A DNA stretch of 64,000 nt from Gymnothorax reevesii (GCA_029721435.1 CM056573.1:47280501-47344500); one strand, 5' to 3'; positions 35,095-48,339 are shown, counted from the first letter of the stretch. Notes: generated by a model not told the origin, from the letters alone. Numbers and translations are program-made.

Positions 35095-35350
35095 ACATTA
35101 CAATCATTCCCTTCTTCCGCTTAATTTCAGCTAATTCTGCCTAATCTTCAGCACCCAGGGGCCACCACAGCCCTGCTTTTCTGTATCTGAAATTAACACT
35201 CAATTCATTCACTGTAACTGATCATGATCCTCTTAAGCATACGGGCTCGCTCTTTTTATGCTCTTCGAGGAGACAATGTTTCATTTATGAGCAGCCCGAT
35301 ACAATGGTTTCATCCAATTAATCTAGAGCTGCGGCGTCAGGTTAGAAGTT
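35095..35350. promoter_or_regulatory. Candidate conserved non-coding element in hdac9 intron
   Basis: Non-repetitive sequence with several TAATTT, TTAATTA-like and TTAATC cores and a balanced composition, unlike the AT-rich surroundings. It starts after the C/G block. It may be a remnant of an enhancer acting on twist1 or hdac9. The call rests on texture only. Confidence 0.22.
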
Positions 35351-38300
35351 TAGCAAGATTCAGGAAGCTTCAGAACTTCATCGAATAAAGGTTCTTTCAT
35401 TTTTTAAATCTTCTAAACTACAGAAGCAAAGAAAATACACATACAATTACAAGAAGAAGCTCCACTTGGGCAGAAGAGAGGGTAATTAACTGTAATAGTT
35501 TATAGAAAGAGATAAGCAAATCTGGCATATTTATTGGCAGTTATGGCTCAACTGCAATCAGTCACCTATAACTATTAATTTGTGAATTTGAAGATTCGTG
35601 TTTAAAGTAACGTTACATTAAATATGACGTTAAATTCAAATTCATATTAAAATGAAAAGGTATTACAAAAGCGCACAGCTGAGTTCTTTTTTTTTTTTTT
35701 TTTGCAGTCAGCTCACTTCATATGAAAGTACGCTTTCTCCATGCATATTTATTTTATTAACATATTTTCCTGACATAAATCTCACTGCAGCACATTTTAA
35801 ACACAAGAACTCAGAACTCTGTTTCCTATCAAAACACATTCCACTCAGTCCTTTCCATGCAGTTGCCAGTTGCATGAGTAAGGGCAGCCAGCACTTTGTG
35901 GATGGATCAGGACTGCTAAATGATGTTTATCCAATTTCCATTGTGTGGCACAGGAAATGGTCCCTTAATTGGTCTATCCACATTTGATCCCAATTTAATT
36001 TTGAACATTCTCTGTTTATTTGCAGAATCTTGGGAAATGCTCTGGGTCATCTGGTTAAAGAGCTTGTTGGATTCTTATCCAAATTACTTGAACGGAGGGA
36101 AAGTACTCATCTCACAGCAGATACGATACCCCAGTATGAGTGAATTTCTAAGACAGAGCTTTAACTGTGGTTGCATTTTTAAAGGTGATCCAAGAAACTC
36201 AAATCAATTTTTTTATATGGGAGGGGAGGAGGTCTGGAAGTTTTGTTTTTTTTTTTACTTGGAGCTGTAGAGGGGCTATAGAGCCCCTAGTGGGGCTTGG
36301 GATCTTATAACTTGCATCTCAAGAGATGAGTTTGGAACAAACTCTGTCATTGGGCCCTTTAGAAAGGCCCTTAACTCCACCCTGCTCCAGGGGCTTTACC
36401 CCACTGTCTATCTAGTGTTTCTGCTCCTTGAAAAAGAAAATTATGTTCTAGATGGAACTTCCTGGGCCAAATAAAGACCAAAAAAGTGAGAATGTGGACT
36501 GAGCTCTTTATTTAAGCTTTATCAAAAGTTTAACCAAAATGTATGGCAAATAGGGACAGTTCAGCAGGCACAACTTCACTGAGAAGTGGCCACGAAACAC
36601 CATGAAGGAGGAGCGACATCGTAGAAAGAACCATGAAAACGTGTATGGGATATAATCTCCTGCATCTGAATAAACACGTGCAAGTTTGACATAGTGCAGA
36701 ACACTTCAGCTGAGCACTTTTTTGACCTTTGTAATATGAGTTTGATGCAAATTTGCAATGCTGCCAAAGCAAATCTCTACTAATTATAAACCAAAGCTCT
36801 ACCACGAAAATCAATTTGTAAATTTTGCGGGGAATAAATTAAGATAATCAGAAATGGCTTGGATGAAGGACATGTTTGAAACAATGCAATTAATTTGTTT
36901 GGGCAGCTATGTATGGAGTGACCAGCAAAGAGGTAACTTAGATCAGGAAAACCATGTGGTGGCTTGGAGAGAGTGATCAGAAATTGGACTGCAGAAACTT
37001 TGGTTTGGGGCTGAACTGCGACACGATGCCATTGTTGTGATGGTTCTGCCCTGCATTCCCTCCTCCTCCTGCTGTTTTCGCCTCTGCTTCAACAAGCCAC
37101 ACCTGTTGCTCGTTGAAGAGGAGGTGAAGCTTAGAGTATTTAAGAGCTGCATTCCGGCATTTTAGCCATTTGTCTATTTTAAAGTATATTTATTAAGCTT
37201 CTTCTTGGTTTTACGAGCCTGTGCGAGTGGGTGCCTTCACCCAAACCATGACAATTGTCATGAGAATTTCTCATGCCAGTGAACCAGGTGGTCTAGTCAC
37301 TCTAGCAGTGGGGCAGAATGTACAGACAAGTTACAGTAATGAGTTTATCAATTGAAATTGTGAGTTTAAAGTGTCAGTTTAGCCATCTAGGGGTAGTGCA
37401 TTGTAATGACATTGAAGAGGAGTTTGTTTGGAAGCATGCTACCCCTCAAAGTTTTGAAATCACTTGTAGATTAAGTATTCAATATTATTTTAATTCAATA
37501 AACATGCCTGTATGTAGAGGATCTCCAATGAGTGAGCCGGAGGTATTAAATTTATGTAATGAGAGTGGTAATTTTCCTTTATTCTCAGCCTTTGACGAGG
37601 AATAAATGAAAATGACCTCTCAAGTTTCATAAAGTTGATATCTTCGGCTCACGAATTTGAGATCCTATCTATCCCATAAATGTCAGGGTTGTATCATTTG
37701 GAAAATGGAAAAATAGCATTTAAGGTAGCTTCCAGTTTGCAGTCTATGCAAGTCAATCGGATAAATTATTTGCTAGCTAACATGCTGATGCTACTTGTCA
37801 TTAAATTAATAAATTCAAGCATCTATGACAACATTTGCATGTGTAACTTATTACTTTACTGGCCAAAAGCATTAGCATGTTAAATAACAAATTATTCATC
37901 CCATTGACTTGAATAAACTGTCAGTTAGAAGCTAACGCCAGTGATGGTGAAGGGTGTCCAGCATAATTGGTAGCTAAAGTTACCTCTGCAAACATATTAG
38001 TTGACGTTTGTCAATGAACAGAATCTGACCAATCGCTATGCAAGAAAGCTGTATCACTCGTGAGCGATACCCAACCTGTATCTCATAAGTTATATCACAC
38101 CAATTTTTAATCATTTATGGGATAAAATAGCAAATTATACAAAACAAACAGCATAATATATTTTAAGATTTATTTACCATGTCAAATACTGTATTTGGGG
38201 CAAAAAGTTTTACAATGATCAACAACAAACTAATCTATTTTAGTGATTTCTAATGAACGTATCCCTATTGATATAAAATCACTGTTCTTCAAATTACAAA

Positions 38301-38620
38301 GACAAATTAAGGCATTCAGGATGTCAATTTTTGCTTATGTATCATTCTCAGTAGAATTTTAAGTGGACCGTTATCTTTCTCATAGGTAGTCCTTGAAGAT
38401 AGTCTGTGGGGTTTGAATCAGTGAATCAAGCTGCCCACCCAATATTTTGTAATTTCCTTGCCAAACAGTCCTTGCAGAGTCTGTATTAATGTGTTGGGTC
38501 ATTGTCTTGCAGTAGAACAAAGTTCTCCTTTGTGGATAATAAAGCTACATTCAATCAGACACTTAAGTGTATGTAGCTACATTAGAAGCTACATTATGCA
38601 GCAAGTAATGAGACTTTAAA
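35351..38620. other. hdac9 intron, no further exon recognised
   Basis: AT-rich intronic sequence. A segment near 36330-36400 (GGGCCCTTTAGAAAGGCCC and GCTCCAGGGGC) recalls a fish SINE but is too short to annotate. Open frames here have no family motif. Confidence 0.45.
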
Positions 38621-38625
38621 TATAA

Positions 38626-38923
38626 TCGAAAATCTATCCATTATCTATACCACTTCTTCCTCACTTGGGTTGCGGGGGAGCTGGAGCCTATCCCAGCTAA
38701 CTATGGGTGAAAGACAGGGACACACCCTGAGCAGCTCGCCAATCCATCGCAGGGTGCACAAATCATTCACTCACCATTCACTCATACACTTGAGCATATG
38801 GGCAATTTAGAGTGTCCAATTAGTCTGATATGTATGTCTTTGAACATTGGGAGGAAACTGGAGTACCTGGAGGAAACCTATGCAGACATGGCTAAAATAT
38901 GCAAACTCCACAAATTTTTTCAA
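38626..38923 (-). mobile_element. Partial copy of the tRNA-headed retroposon
   Basis: Third copy of the family at 2771-3126. It has the ATCCATTATCTATACCACTT tail, GGAGCCTATCCCAGCTAACT, CGCCAATCCATCGCAGGGTG and GGAGGAAACTGGAGTACC. The tRNA-like head is lost. It lies immediately before a Tc1-like element, which may have cut it. Confidence 0.68.
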
Positions 38924-38930
38924 AACCCCA

Positions 38931-40431
38931 TTTCCAGAAAAGTAGGGTCACTGTGTAAAGAGTAAATAAAAACAGAATGCAATGATTGGCAAATCATTTA
39001 AACCATATATTTAATTGAAAATAGAGAAAAGACAGCATATCAAATGTTGAAACTGAGAAATTTTGTTTTTTGAAAAATACTTGCTTATTTTGAATTTTAT
39101 GACAGCAAAAATTGGGACTGGGCAGAGTTTATCTCTGCTGCATCACCTTTACATTCTACAATACTCTGAAAGCATGTGGAGACTGAAGTGACTCGCCTCT
39201 ATAGTTTTGGAAGCAAAATGTTTTCCTTTTCTTGCTTGATATAAGCTTTCAGCTGATCAACACCTCACAGACTCCTTTATCATATTTTTTTTCATAATGC
39301 ACCAAATATTTTCAGTGGATGACAGGTCTGGCCTGCAGACAGGCAAGTTTAGCACCCAACCTCTTTCACTACAGAGTCATGCTGTTGTAATTCATGCAGA
39401 TTGTTGACTTTGGCATTGTTTTGCTGAAATAAGCTAGGCCTTCCCTGTCAAAGATGTCTGGAAGGCGATATATGAATCTCCAAAACCTGTATATATTGTT
39501 AAGCATTAATGGTGTCTTCACAGGTGTGCAAGTAACCCATACCCTGTGCAATAGTGCAGCTCCATACTATATTTGATGCTGGCTTTTGAACTGTGCACTG
39601 ATAACAAGCTGGACGGTCCCTCTCCTCTTTAGCCGGAGGACGCAGCGTCCATAATTTCCCAAAATCTCCATTTTTGATCAGTCAGACTACAGGACAGTTT
39701 CCCACTTCGCCTCAGTTAGTCTTCAATGAGCTCAGGCCCAGTGAAGGTCGTAGTATTTCTGGATTTTGGTTTAATATCTGCATGGCAGAGTTTTAACTTG
39801 CATTTGCCGATGCAGTGATAAATGGTGTTCACTAACAATGGTTTACAGAAGTGCTCCTGAGCCAATGCAGTGATGTCCACTTCAGAATCCTCCCAGATAG
39901 CAAGCATCTCCACTCCGGATCTGCCCCGGCTCTGTGCCGACTCCAGCTGATCCGGCTCAGAGCCAGGGCAGATCCGGAGCGCAGGTGCTTGCTATCTGGG
40001 CTGTCTGTTTTTGAGGCAGTGCTGCCTGAGGGTCTGAAGATCATAGCCATTCAATATTGATTTTCAGTCTTATCCCTTGCCCATCCCCAGAGAAAGAGAT
40101 TTCTCTGGATGCTCTGAATATTTTGATAATAATATATACTGTAGAGGAAGAAATCCCCAAATTTTTTGCTATTTTACATTGAGAAATTCTGTTTTAAATT
40201 GTTAGTTTTTTCCCATGCTGTCTTTCCCTGAGCGGTGAAGTCTTTGCAAGCTTTATGTCTGAAAGACTTTTATACCCTATCATATCACTGACCAGTTGCC
40301 AATTAACCAATTTTCCACCAGGTGTTTTTTTTTTTTGCATCATTCAACTTTTCCAGTCTTTTGAAGCCCCTGTCCCAGCTTTTTTTCAAATGTGCTGCTG
40401 GCATCAAACTCAAATTGTCAAGAGCGCAATA
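38931..40431 (-). mobile_element. Decayed Tc1/mariner-like element with transposase relics
   Basis: The left end reads CAAAACCCCATTTCCAGAAA, followed by an AGTNGGGN...CTGTGTAAA pattern shared with the 19.2-kb and 50.8-kb elements. On the - strand the transposase can be followed in order: DITALAQEHFCKPLLVNTIY near 39870, a broken WETVL.SD.SK first catalytic region near 39690, QQNNAK near 39420 (D replaced by N at the second site), and VLNLPVCRPDLSSTENIW near 39330. Many stops and shifts are present. The right inverted repeat is largely missing. A hairpin element interrupts it at 39892-40000. Confidence 0.78.
39892..40000. mobile_element. Short palindromic element inside a transposase relic
   Basis: A 109-bp near-perfect foldback. 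Both arms begin CCCAGATAGCAAGCA and continue through CTCCGGATCTGCCC and GGCTCTG to a centre near 39946. The surrounding transposase sequence resumes on both sides, so it inserted after the Tc1 copy. The target duplication could not be resolved. It is GC-rich, unlike its surroundings. Confidence 0.78.
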
Positions 40432-41758
40432 CATTTTTTGTTAAAATTGATGTTAAATTCAAGAGCAGTAGCGTGCCGTTTGTCTATACTTATATTGGTA
40501 CGTCTTTACTGGATATAAATGGCTGTTTGTTATCATAAACAAAAACAAAATTAATGCTAAAAATCAAATGTTGCGCAATGTCACAAAAAGGCTTCATTCT
40601 TGACCCTGGCCAGATAACGAAGATGGAGGTTAAGGAGCTCAAGGCCTTCCCGGCAATGAAGACAAACAATCTAGCAGGGAATAAATGTAGAGCAGGAACT
40701 AAATATTCGCCTCAACAATTAACTTTTGGGAGCAGGTGGGAGCGGGAGCACAGAGGGGAAGGTGATGCGCAAGACAATAATTGAGTAATGAGAACTGATA
40801 GGGGGAAAAACTTGAAAAGGACAGCTAGATTGCAGAAAAAACAATAAAATAAACTCAGGATGTAACAATTCTGAAGTGTAGAGGGTGCCAAAAATCCTAC
40901 TGCTTTTTCAATGGGAAAAATTGTTCACAAAATTATGTATAATAAGCATCTGTTGGTGAATTAGTGAGCCTCGACCCATCTTCGTTCTTAAGGCAGTAGG
41001 CCTGGAGATGCTGTAATGCCGTCACATGATCGCCTCACCTGTTTATCAACACCTATTTCACATCACCTTATTACTGCAATTTACCACATCATTACTGGTC
41101 CTAAATTGCGTTTTATTTGCATTATTGTCAACTTTTTCGGAATTTGGGTTTTCGATTGCGTATAAATGATCCCTCTGCCAGACCACTCTATAAATCACAA
41201 AGGTGTTTCATTTTCAGTTAATAGAATTTGCTAGCTGAAACTGAAAGGTACAGGTTCAAGCCTGAGTAATTATGGGAGATATCTGAATTAAGCGATAATA
41301 TAAGACACTTGATTTGTAAATACATTTTTTTTCATATGTTTCAAAGGAGAGGCACTCCATTGCATGTGTAGATTGAAAACAAGAACAGCTTGATGGACCT
41401 ACTGCAAAAAAATTCACTGGAATAGCTTGCAAATAAACACTTAAGTGAAATGACACATATGACACATTTTTATTTTCTCATTAAGAGACTTTGCTTCAAA
41501 TATGAAAAATTCTGTGTTGAATTTGTGTTTCCAGAGGGAAATACTCTGTTAATAACAAACTTCGTAGAATGTTGATTTTAGCCCGTATCAGTCAATTTTA
41601 CAGTGTTGATGCAACGACATAGTTATGCTTTCAGATTTTAGCAGATATTGTGTTCCCGTGTGCATGCTCAGAGTCTGACTGTCACTCTCCCGTCGTTGCG
41701 CTCAGCCTACATTGCGGGAGCCCTCGCTGGCTATGTGCAGTGACTCATAGCATTCTAC
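40432..41758. other. hdac9 intron
   Basis: Intronic sequence up to the donor of the 134-base exon. Nothing further recognised. Confidence 0.5.
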
Positions 41759-41892
41759 CTCATTTCCCAGCAGCGCTCTGACGCACGCCTCTGACGCATT
41801 GCATATGGCGCCCAGGTCATGTCCTCCCTCCAGAGCCAGGACCACTCGCCCCCGGCCCACTTGCATCAGCTGCCGGGTCAGATGACCAAAAC
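41759..41892 (-). CDS. hdac9: hdac9 134-base exon, end of the catalytic domain
   Basis: The acceptor is CCTTTTCTCCGCAG above 41892. The donor is GAG-GTAGAA below 41759. The exon encodes (C)[17 protein letters not shown], then [20 protein letters not shown] and RALLGNE. The EGGHDL motif is part of the active-site wall of class IIa deacetylase domains. Length and phase fit: the first GT completes a cysteine codon begun by the exon at 58589, and the exon ends in phase 0. FGHLT agrees better with HDAC9 than with HDAC4 (FGYLT). Confidence 0.96.
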
Positions 41893-42515
41893 CTGCGGAG
41901 AAAAGGTCCAGGTCCCATAAGAGTGGGTTGGGCGTTCAGTACATATTTTATTGGATGGAAAATATCCTGACGGTCATTATCATTGTTTGCATAAGCTCAA
42001 TTTTAAAAATAACAGATATACAGTTTAGCAATTAGTCATTTGCAGCAAAGTGCAATCTTTGAAGTTTCCAGAATTTGTTTCTTTTTTGAACCCTCTAATC
42101 AGTGCACCTCTTGCTGAAATTTGAGTTTCACATCACATTGTAAAATAACTACCTATGGTTTTTTAGTTGTGAAAGTAGAGTCAAGGCTAATCCTTTCATT
42201 GGCAGCTGTGTCATTGATACTGTGTCTCCACTGATCCATCTTCCATGCAAGTATAATTAGCAGAATTTATAGGGGACCAGGAGAATAACTATGATCAAAC
42301 AATAAATTCTTTCAAGTCCTTCCGTATGTTAAATGCTGATGGTTCAGGATGGGGACATACAGGCAGATTATGCACTGAACATGCCCTGAACGGATCAGCC
42401 GGAGGCCGTTATGTTCACACTTCACCGCCTCTAACAGGGTTTATCTTTATTTTTGGGTTCATCTGTCCACATTTTAACTTTAACAAAACATCAATAGAAG
42501 CCATGTGAATAGGGT

Positions 42516-42582
42516 ATTCTTCTTCTTCTTCTTCTTATTATTATTATTATTTGTCGTAGTAGTAGTAGTAGTAGTAGTAGTT
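42516..42582. repeat. TTC, TTA and GTA trinucleotide microsatellite
   Basis: Three consecutive short arrays: TTC, then TTA, then GTA. It lies inside the long hdac9 intron. Confidence 0.9.
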
Positions 42583-42789
42583 GTATTGTGTATAAGAATT
42601 CATCTAATTCCCACTATTTACTCTTTTATTATTATACACCATTTTTGGCACATGACTATATCCACAAACTTTCAGCAAGGGAGGTTACTCAAACTTCAGA
42701 ATGTTCAACGTATTGAGGCCATAAATAATTCTATTCATCTTTATAAATCTTTATCTTTATAAAATCTATATAACGACATACAATTGCCC

Positions 42790-42875
42790 TATGGGACAGT
42801 GGCACAGCCATTCACTGCACTACCCACATGTTCTTTACAAGCTGTGACATTGGTGGTTCAAATCCTGCTGGAGAG
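42790..42875 (+). repeat. Possible tRNA-derived SINE relic
   Basis: The segment starts GGGACAGTGGCACAGCCATT, and 60 bases later has GGTGGTTCAAATCC, a near-canonical box B. The spacing fits a tRNA promoter, but the acceptor stem does not close and the body is unrecognised. Low-confidence relic; not a tRNA gene. Confidence 0.35.
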
Positions 42876-45800
42876 AAAACTTCAGAAAGTTCAGCTCTCT
42901 TTAAAATATTCCGCAGCTTTCAAATAGTCCTCAGAGGTTCAACACATTAACTGCATTCTTCTTATTATTATTTTTATTATTATGATTATTACTATTATTA
43001 TATTTTACTTGGTTATTATAAACAATGTATTCATAATGGAAACATGCTTTATCAGTCCTCTTTATTTACTGCTTGATCAACGTTCACTTTTGAGCTCTGT
43101 TCATTTTAAAATATTTGTGCTGATACCGTTTTGTAGGTTATTTATGCCACTGTGTTTTTCCTGCAGCAGTGACACATTAAAATATTGTTAACAACAATCT
43201 TATGCTCACATTATTCCTGTTCTGATCATTGTGCTGAGTGAATCATGCTGAATAATTTTTAGGTTGGTATTCCATATGTAGAAATGATCGAGCTTTTGAC
43301 TTCACGCACAGCTTCATGGGATAAATTCAGCTTGAGACCTTCATTAGCATTTTTTTCTCGTAAAAATAACCAACATTGGTGATTTTTAATTCAATGAAAT
43401 TATGTTACTTGAAATATTTACCCTTTTTTGCAGTTTTTGAAAATTCCAAATATTTTAAAGGCCACATAAGTTGACTATATTAAAGATTTCACAGAAATCT
43501 TAAAAATACATACTTCACCGAGCTCCATTAATGGGAGACAAAATTGAGCAGTCAGACCGGTTCATTGGAATCAGTGATTACTTCAAGTCCATCGAAAATA
43601 ATTCTGCTTATTTTATATTATTGTTTATTTCAATTGCACACAAGTCTTGCCTCAATCGTCTCATATTCTACATCATGTGAGAGTCAAGAACTGTTTCCAC
43701 ATTTCACAATTTTAAAAGATTAATTTCATCTGGTGAGTAATTACTGATCAGTTTGACTGAAAAATGTGTAAAGTTCCTCCATATTCTCATTTAATTTGCA
43801 CATCTCAGAAAGAATAAAATGTAGTGGCTCACTTTTTTCTATTTAGCAACTGATATTAAAATTTATTACATTTTCAAAAATCTGCTGATTAGAAATATCG
43901 TCATTATTACAATAATAAATTGACGATAGACAATGGTTTTTTTTTTTTTACATTAAGCCTAGAATCTATAACATTGGTATAAATAACTCTATATATGAAT
44001 ACCCCAGAAATATTGGTTGTTTCCCTGATCAGTCGTGTCTACTTTCTATGGGAATGAATGTAGCTGTAGGAATGTTTTGCGGTATAGTCATACCCGGAAT
44101 CAACTTATCGCTCTAGGAAAGTATGGATTTTTCCAAAAGGACATCAGCAAATTAATCTTATCCAGATCAATCTCATAGTTTAAACATATGGAATATAAAT
44201 ATTCAAGGGACATGCAGTCACAAGACCAAAGCAATGGAGTAATGAAAAGCAGAGACGAAACCAAGTTGATGCATACAAACCAGTCCAAACTGATAATGGT
44301 TTCAGTGGATCTAAGCTTTATGGATGTTTTCACGGAGTGTGAGACATTGGGCAAACAGATGAACAGTATGCAGTGCAGCAAGTCAGATTCGTCTGACATG
44401 AATCACGGCGCTCGCCTCGGTTCTAATTTCAACATCCTCTGAAGAAGTGAACCTCATGTATTTTTTTATCATTGTATTCATGGAGAGGAAATAAAACACT
44501 GTTTGTCAAATGGTTTATCGAGGATGTGATCAATGGAATCAATTGATATTACAATAAATTGTCCTCATAAATCCAAGCCTTCATTTGGTACAGAATCCCA
44601 GCATTTCTCTGTCAGATGTTAGACATTTAGGTTGGAAAAATATTTAAACTCAGACGCTTTAATGGCTTAGAAACACTAAACCTTACTGCAGGTGTGGTCT
44701 AAAGGCTGATTAGCCTGACCATGTTTACTCATCAGTTCAAAGTGTTGTTTCATGAATAATATGAATATAAGGTAAGTTTGTCTTAATTCTTCCTATACCT
44801 TTCTTGGTCCTGTGCAGACAGATGCTAATGTCCCATCAACAGATGGTTCCCGCTTAATCAGTGATTTAAGTCACACAAAAAATATTGTTTGTAATTTGTC
44901 TTCAGCTGGACAATTCACAGTTGAACAATGGGTTTATGTTAATACCACAGATCTGCAATATATTAATATTGTTTTATTTATTGTTCATCAGTAAGTGTTT
45001 AATACATTGTTGCTGATACTTTTGTGCTCATAACTGCAACCATGTCTGAATAATCCACAACTGTAAATAACAATGCGTAAATAAGGGCAATGAGTGATGA
45101 TGGTACTACAGCATCAGACTAAGTGAAATAAACATAACCGCAAATTAATATGTTTCTCATCATGCATTACCGTTTGATTGAGGAATCGTTTAATCAAGTT
45201 ACTTCTTGTTGAGCCATGCCACAACACTATTTTAATATGTTGAGCTGCATTCCAACTGTCCCATGTGCTGGTCCATACCACTGATTGGCCATTGTATAAC
45301 AAACTGTATTGAACATGAAAGCAACTCCTCCCGTTCTTTCCGTCCAGTTATTAAAAGCCGCTGAATCGTTGTGTTTACAAAAGCCTAATGCTCACAATAT
45401 TAAGACGCTCCCCAAAATTCTGGGGAAGTTTGATCTCCAGCAATTAATATAAACAGTGGGGGATCTATTAAATAAGGCGAAGGGACAGAGCAGGACTGTG
45501 AATTGATGGTGGTGTCGTGGCTCTCAGCCTGAAGTAAAGTGTGTTTATGTCTCAGAAGGGGAACCTAAGCACAAAATAGAGACCTACTCAGTCTATGAGG
45601 CCGTTTTTGAAAAAAGCAGCGCCTGTCAAGTATGCTCCTGGGAACGAAGTAAAAACCTGACGTTTTGCGGTGGAGAAAGCTGAAATGTGGTGTTGCGCTT
45701 AGTGATTGGTGCATGATTCTCGTATAATTGTTATCACACCACCCGGTGTCATGAAAAAATGTCAATAATCCACGGTAATTTTTAGCCTCTTATAACCTCA

Positions 45801-46700
45801 TTATTTTCTCAGTGATTGTTAGCTTGGGTTTTCACAATTTCAATAGCTGGATTTCTGATTTGGTCGGTCAATTTAGATGAGAAGCAAGTCAAAAAAGGTC
45901 CACAAGTCATACATAGTGAGCATCAAAATCCAATTACAGTGACATATTTTCATTTGGTTCTGTACTTCTGCACTTTGAGTTTGAATAGGTACAATGACAA
46001 TATGGTCGAGGTGCAGACTGTCATCTTTCAGTTGAAGGTATTTTCATCCATACTGGACGAACCAGTTAGAAATGAAAGCACCTTTTGAACATAGCCGCTA
46101 GCATTTTCGGGCACATCAGAAAATACTGGACAATTGAACAAAAGGTAGAATTGAGTACTCCTTTTTAAAATTTGTTTGTATATGCTTTGCCTGCAATGAT
46201 TGTTTGAAAACTGAGACACACAGATATCACTAGATGTCTGAGGATGCTCATCTAGTCCTGCGCCGTAGGCATTTTCAGTTCCTTCCTGTTTTGGGGACTT
46301 CATGCCTTCAGTTTCCTGTTCAGCATGTAAAATGAGTGTTCGTTGGATTCAGTGATTGACACCCAATGAAACAAACAAAAAAAAGTGTCTCCATAAAATG
46401 AATTATGGTGCTCACAGTAAAAACACAGAAATGGAGGTGAGGTTAAATTTTAAAATTGAATTTTGAATTTTTATTACTTTTTTATTGCCATTTTGTTCTA
46501 GGGTGTTGATAACTAAATTAGTGAAACATTAGGCAGGGTATGTGTCATATATAAACTGCAAGAACTCATTATGAAGCTTATTTAAAAAAGTAGTCATACA
46601 TTTTGAAATATGCCGAAATGTAAACGAAAGCCTGAAATGTGTAAGAAGACTTTTCATTACAATTAAAGGAGCTGTTTCATGATCACTGCGCATACTCAGA
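42876..46700. other. hdac9 intron, no feature recognised
   Basis: AT-rich intronic sequence with an ATT-rich patch at 42960-43010. Several open frames of 60-99 codons have no motif and sit in low-complexity or neutral-looking DNA. Confidence 0.45.
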
Positions 46701-47631
46701 ATAGACCGATCCAGAGTATAGTCCACCCAGGCCTATCCAGATAATGAGATCCAGGGCTGCAGTCACGTGACCGCACGCAGTTAGCGCTCGACATAACCTC
46801 GGACAAACAAACACTTATCCGAACTGCTTTTTCTATGAAGAAGAGTACATTCGCGCTTTATTTTCGCATTTTTGTAATTATAAAATCTCACAATGGTAAA
46901 GCGGTGTTGTTACGGTGAGTGTAAATCAGACATGAGATACCCAGACAGGGTTGTAAACACTACTTTCAGGAGGCAGAGGGCTGGATATGGCAATTTATTT
47001 GCTAATAATTACTCATTATTCTGAAAGCTCAACTCGCGTTGTTTCCGAACAATAACACCTCTTGATATCTTTGCACTGGGCTGTAAAAGGGTCAAGAGGC
47101 TGCAGGTATTCATTCAAACAGAGCAGAAACATACCTGATACGATTAATGCAGCCTTCACACAGAGCTTCGTTTCAATCAAAGACTGTCTTGGGCAATAAC
47201 ACTTAGGTGCTTCGGAAAAGGTTTATGATCTTATCACACCATTTGTAAATTGAATGCTATGTACCCTGCTTGTGAGAGCACTGGCCGTGAACAATGCTTC
47301 TCTGTTCCTTGTCAATCGTTATTATCAATGAGTGTGGCTTCTAGGACTTCACCACTGAGCGATATCATTTGCATTTCGCTTCAAATTCACGGGCGTTAAT
47401 AATAGAAAATGACATTTTGTGAATATACCCAGATAAAAAAATAATTATAACCCTTGTCTTTTGCTTATTTTTGCCATGCGATCCATTTTTAAAAACTTGA
47501 GATTGATGTTTTCAGGAAGCGCTTATAATGAGGTTATAAGGGACGTTGGTGCCATCTTCACCAAAGCTTGACCTTGGTCCGGCCGTTGCTATGCGTAGTT
47601 AGGGGGTGGGCAGAGCTATGGATCGGTCTAT
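46701..47631 (+). mobile_element. DNA transposon relic with THAP-like first exon
   Basis: The left end reads ATAGACCGATCCAGAGTATA and the right end in reverse complement ATAGACCGATCCATAGCTCT. Both then continue to a GNCCACCC motif, so the element has inverted ends about 930 bp apart. It contains a short THAP-like coding start at 46893. THAP domains occur in P-element-like and Kolobok-type transposases. The target duplication is unclear, so the superfamily is left open. Confidence 0.6.
46893..47024 (+). pseudogene. THAP-domain N-terminus, truncated
   Basis: A 43-codon open frame begins MVKRCCYGECKSDMRYPDR. The start and the C-C-x3-C spacing match the beginning of THAP-type DNA-binding zinc domains. 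The similarity stops after PDR and the remainder is unrelated, so the C-terminal zinc ligands and the AVPTF box are missing. It cannot fold as a THAP domain. It is probably the relic of a transposase first exon within the element with ATAGACCGATCC ends. Confidence 0.6.
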
Positions 47632-48339
47632 TTACATTCCAAGAAAGTGAATCAGCTTGAGTGCAAGACATTATTTGATTCCATCCTTGCCAATATGTCT
47701 TTGTTTTGCATTGTATTCGTATATTACAGTAACTCCTGCATCATGCTTTTCATATTAAGGAGCTTTCTATGAAAATTTGTGGATTCAAGGCACTATTTTA
47801 AGCTTTAGCCAAGGGATAGGAAGAATGGGAGCTGGTTGCAGGGGCATGGCTAAGGTGTGGCCTTGTGTTGGCAATGGGCCCTCCTTGGTATCTGGCTGGC
47901 CCCCCAAGGTGCCACCCCATTATCCTAAACTCTGATCGGCTGTCTGCTCAGTCAGAGGCGTGACTGAGTTTGAACTGAGACGAAGTAGAAGTTCAAGTTT
48001 CAGTTTCAATATCTTAATAAAATAAATATCAGTTGGGAGAACTATCCATGGTCTCTGGGCTGCAAACTTGCGATTCTTAAGCTACATAGCTTTGGAACAA
48101 GTTTTGATGGTTCTGATTGGCTGAAAAACAATGTTCCTCATTAGCAAAACAGCCATTCAGTTTATTGGGAGGGCATGCACTCTCTAGCCAGGCGTAATGA
48201 TTAAGTCATGGTGGCTGTATTAAGCTATACTGCTATGCGCATGATCGCGTATTAAGTTACGTTAATCTTTAGATGAAATAGCTTTCTAGCTAGCTACCCA
48301 AGATAAACTAAGGAATATCTCTGTAAATAATCATCATAT
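47632..48339. other. hdac9 intron, no feature recognised
   Basis: Non-coding sequence; nothing supported. Confidence 0.4.

Noticed and set aside
36330..36400. SINE-like phrase GGGCCCTTTAGAAAGGCCC
   Set aside because: Too short and without head, tail or duplications; similarity is from memory of common fish repeats only.
36943..37152. Possible deacetylase exon on the - strand
   Set aside because: The acidic-looking codons come from a CTC-rich stretch; no splice sites in phase with the other exons, and the true neighbours join without it.
45770..47545. Shared CTTATAACCTCATTAT motif in opposite orientation
   Set aside because: Only 16 bases match and the flanks do not, so chance or a common short repeat is more likely than an element boundary.
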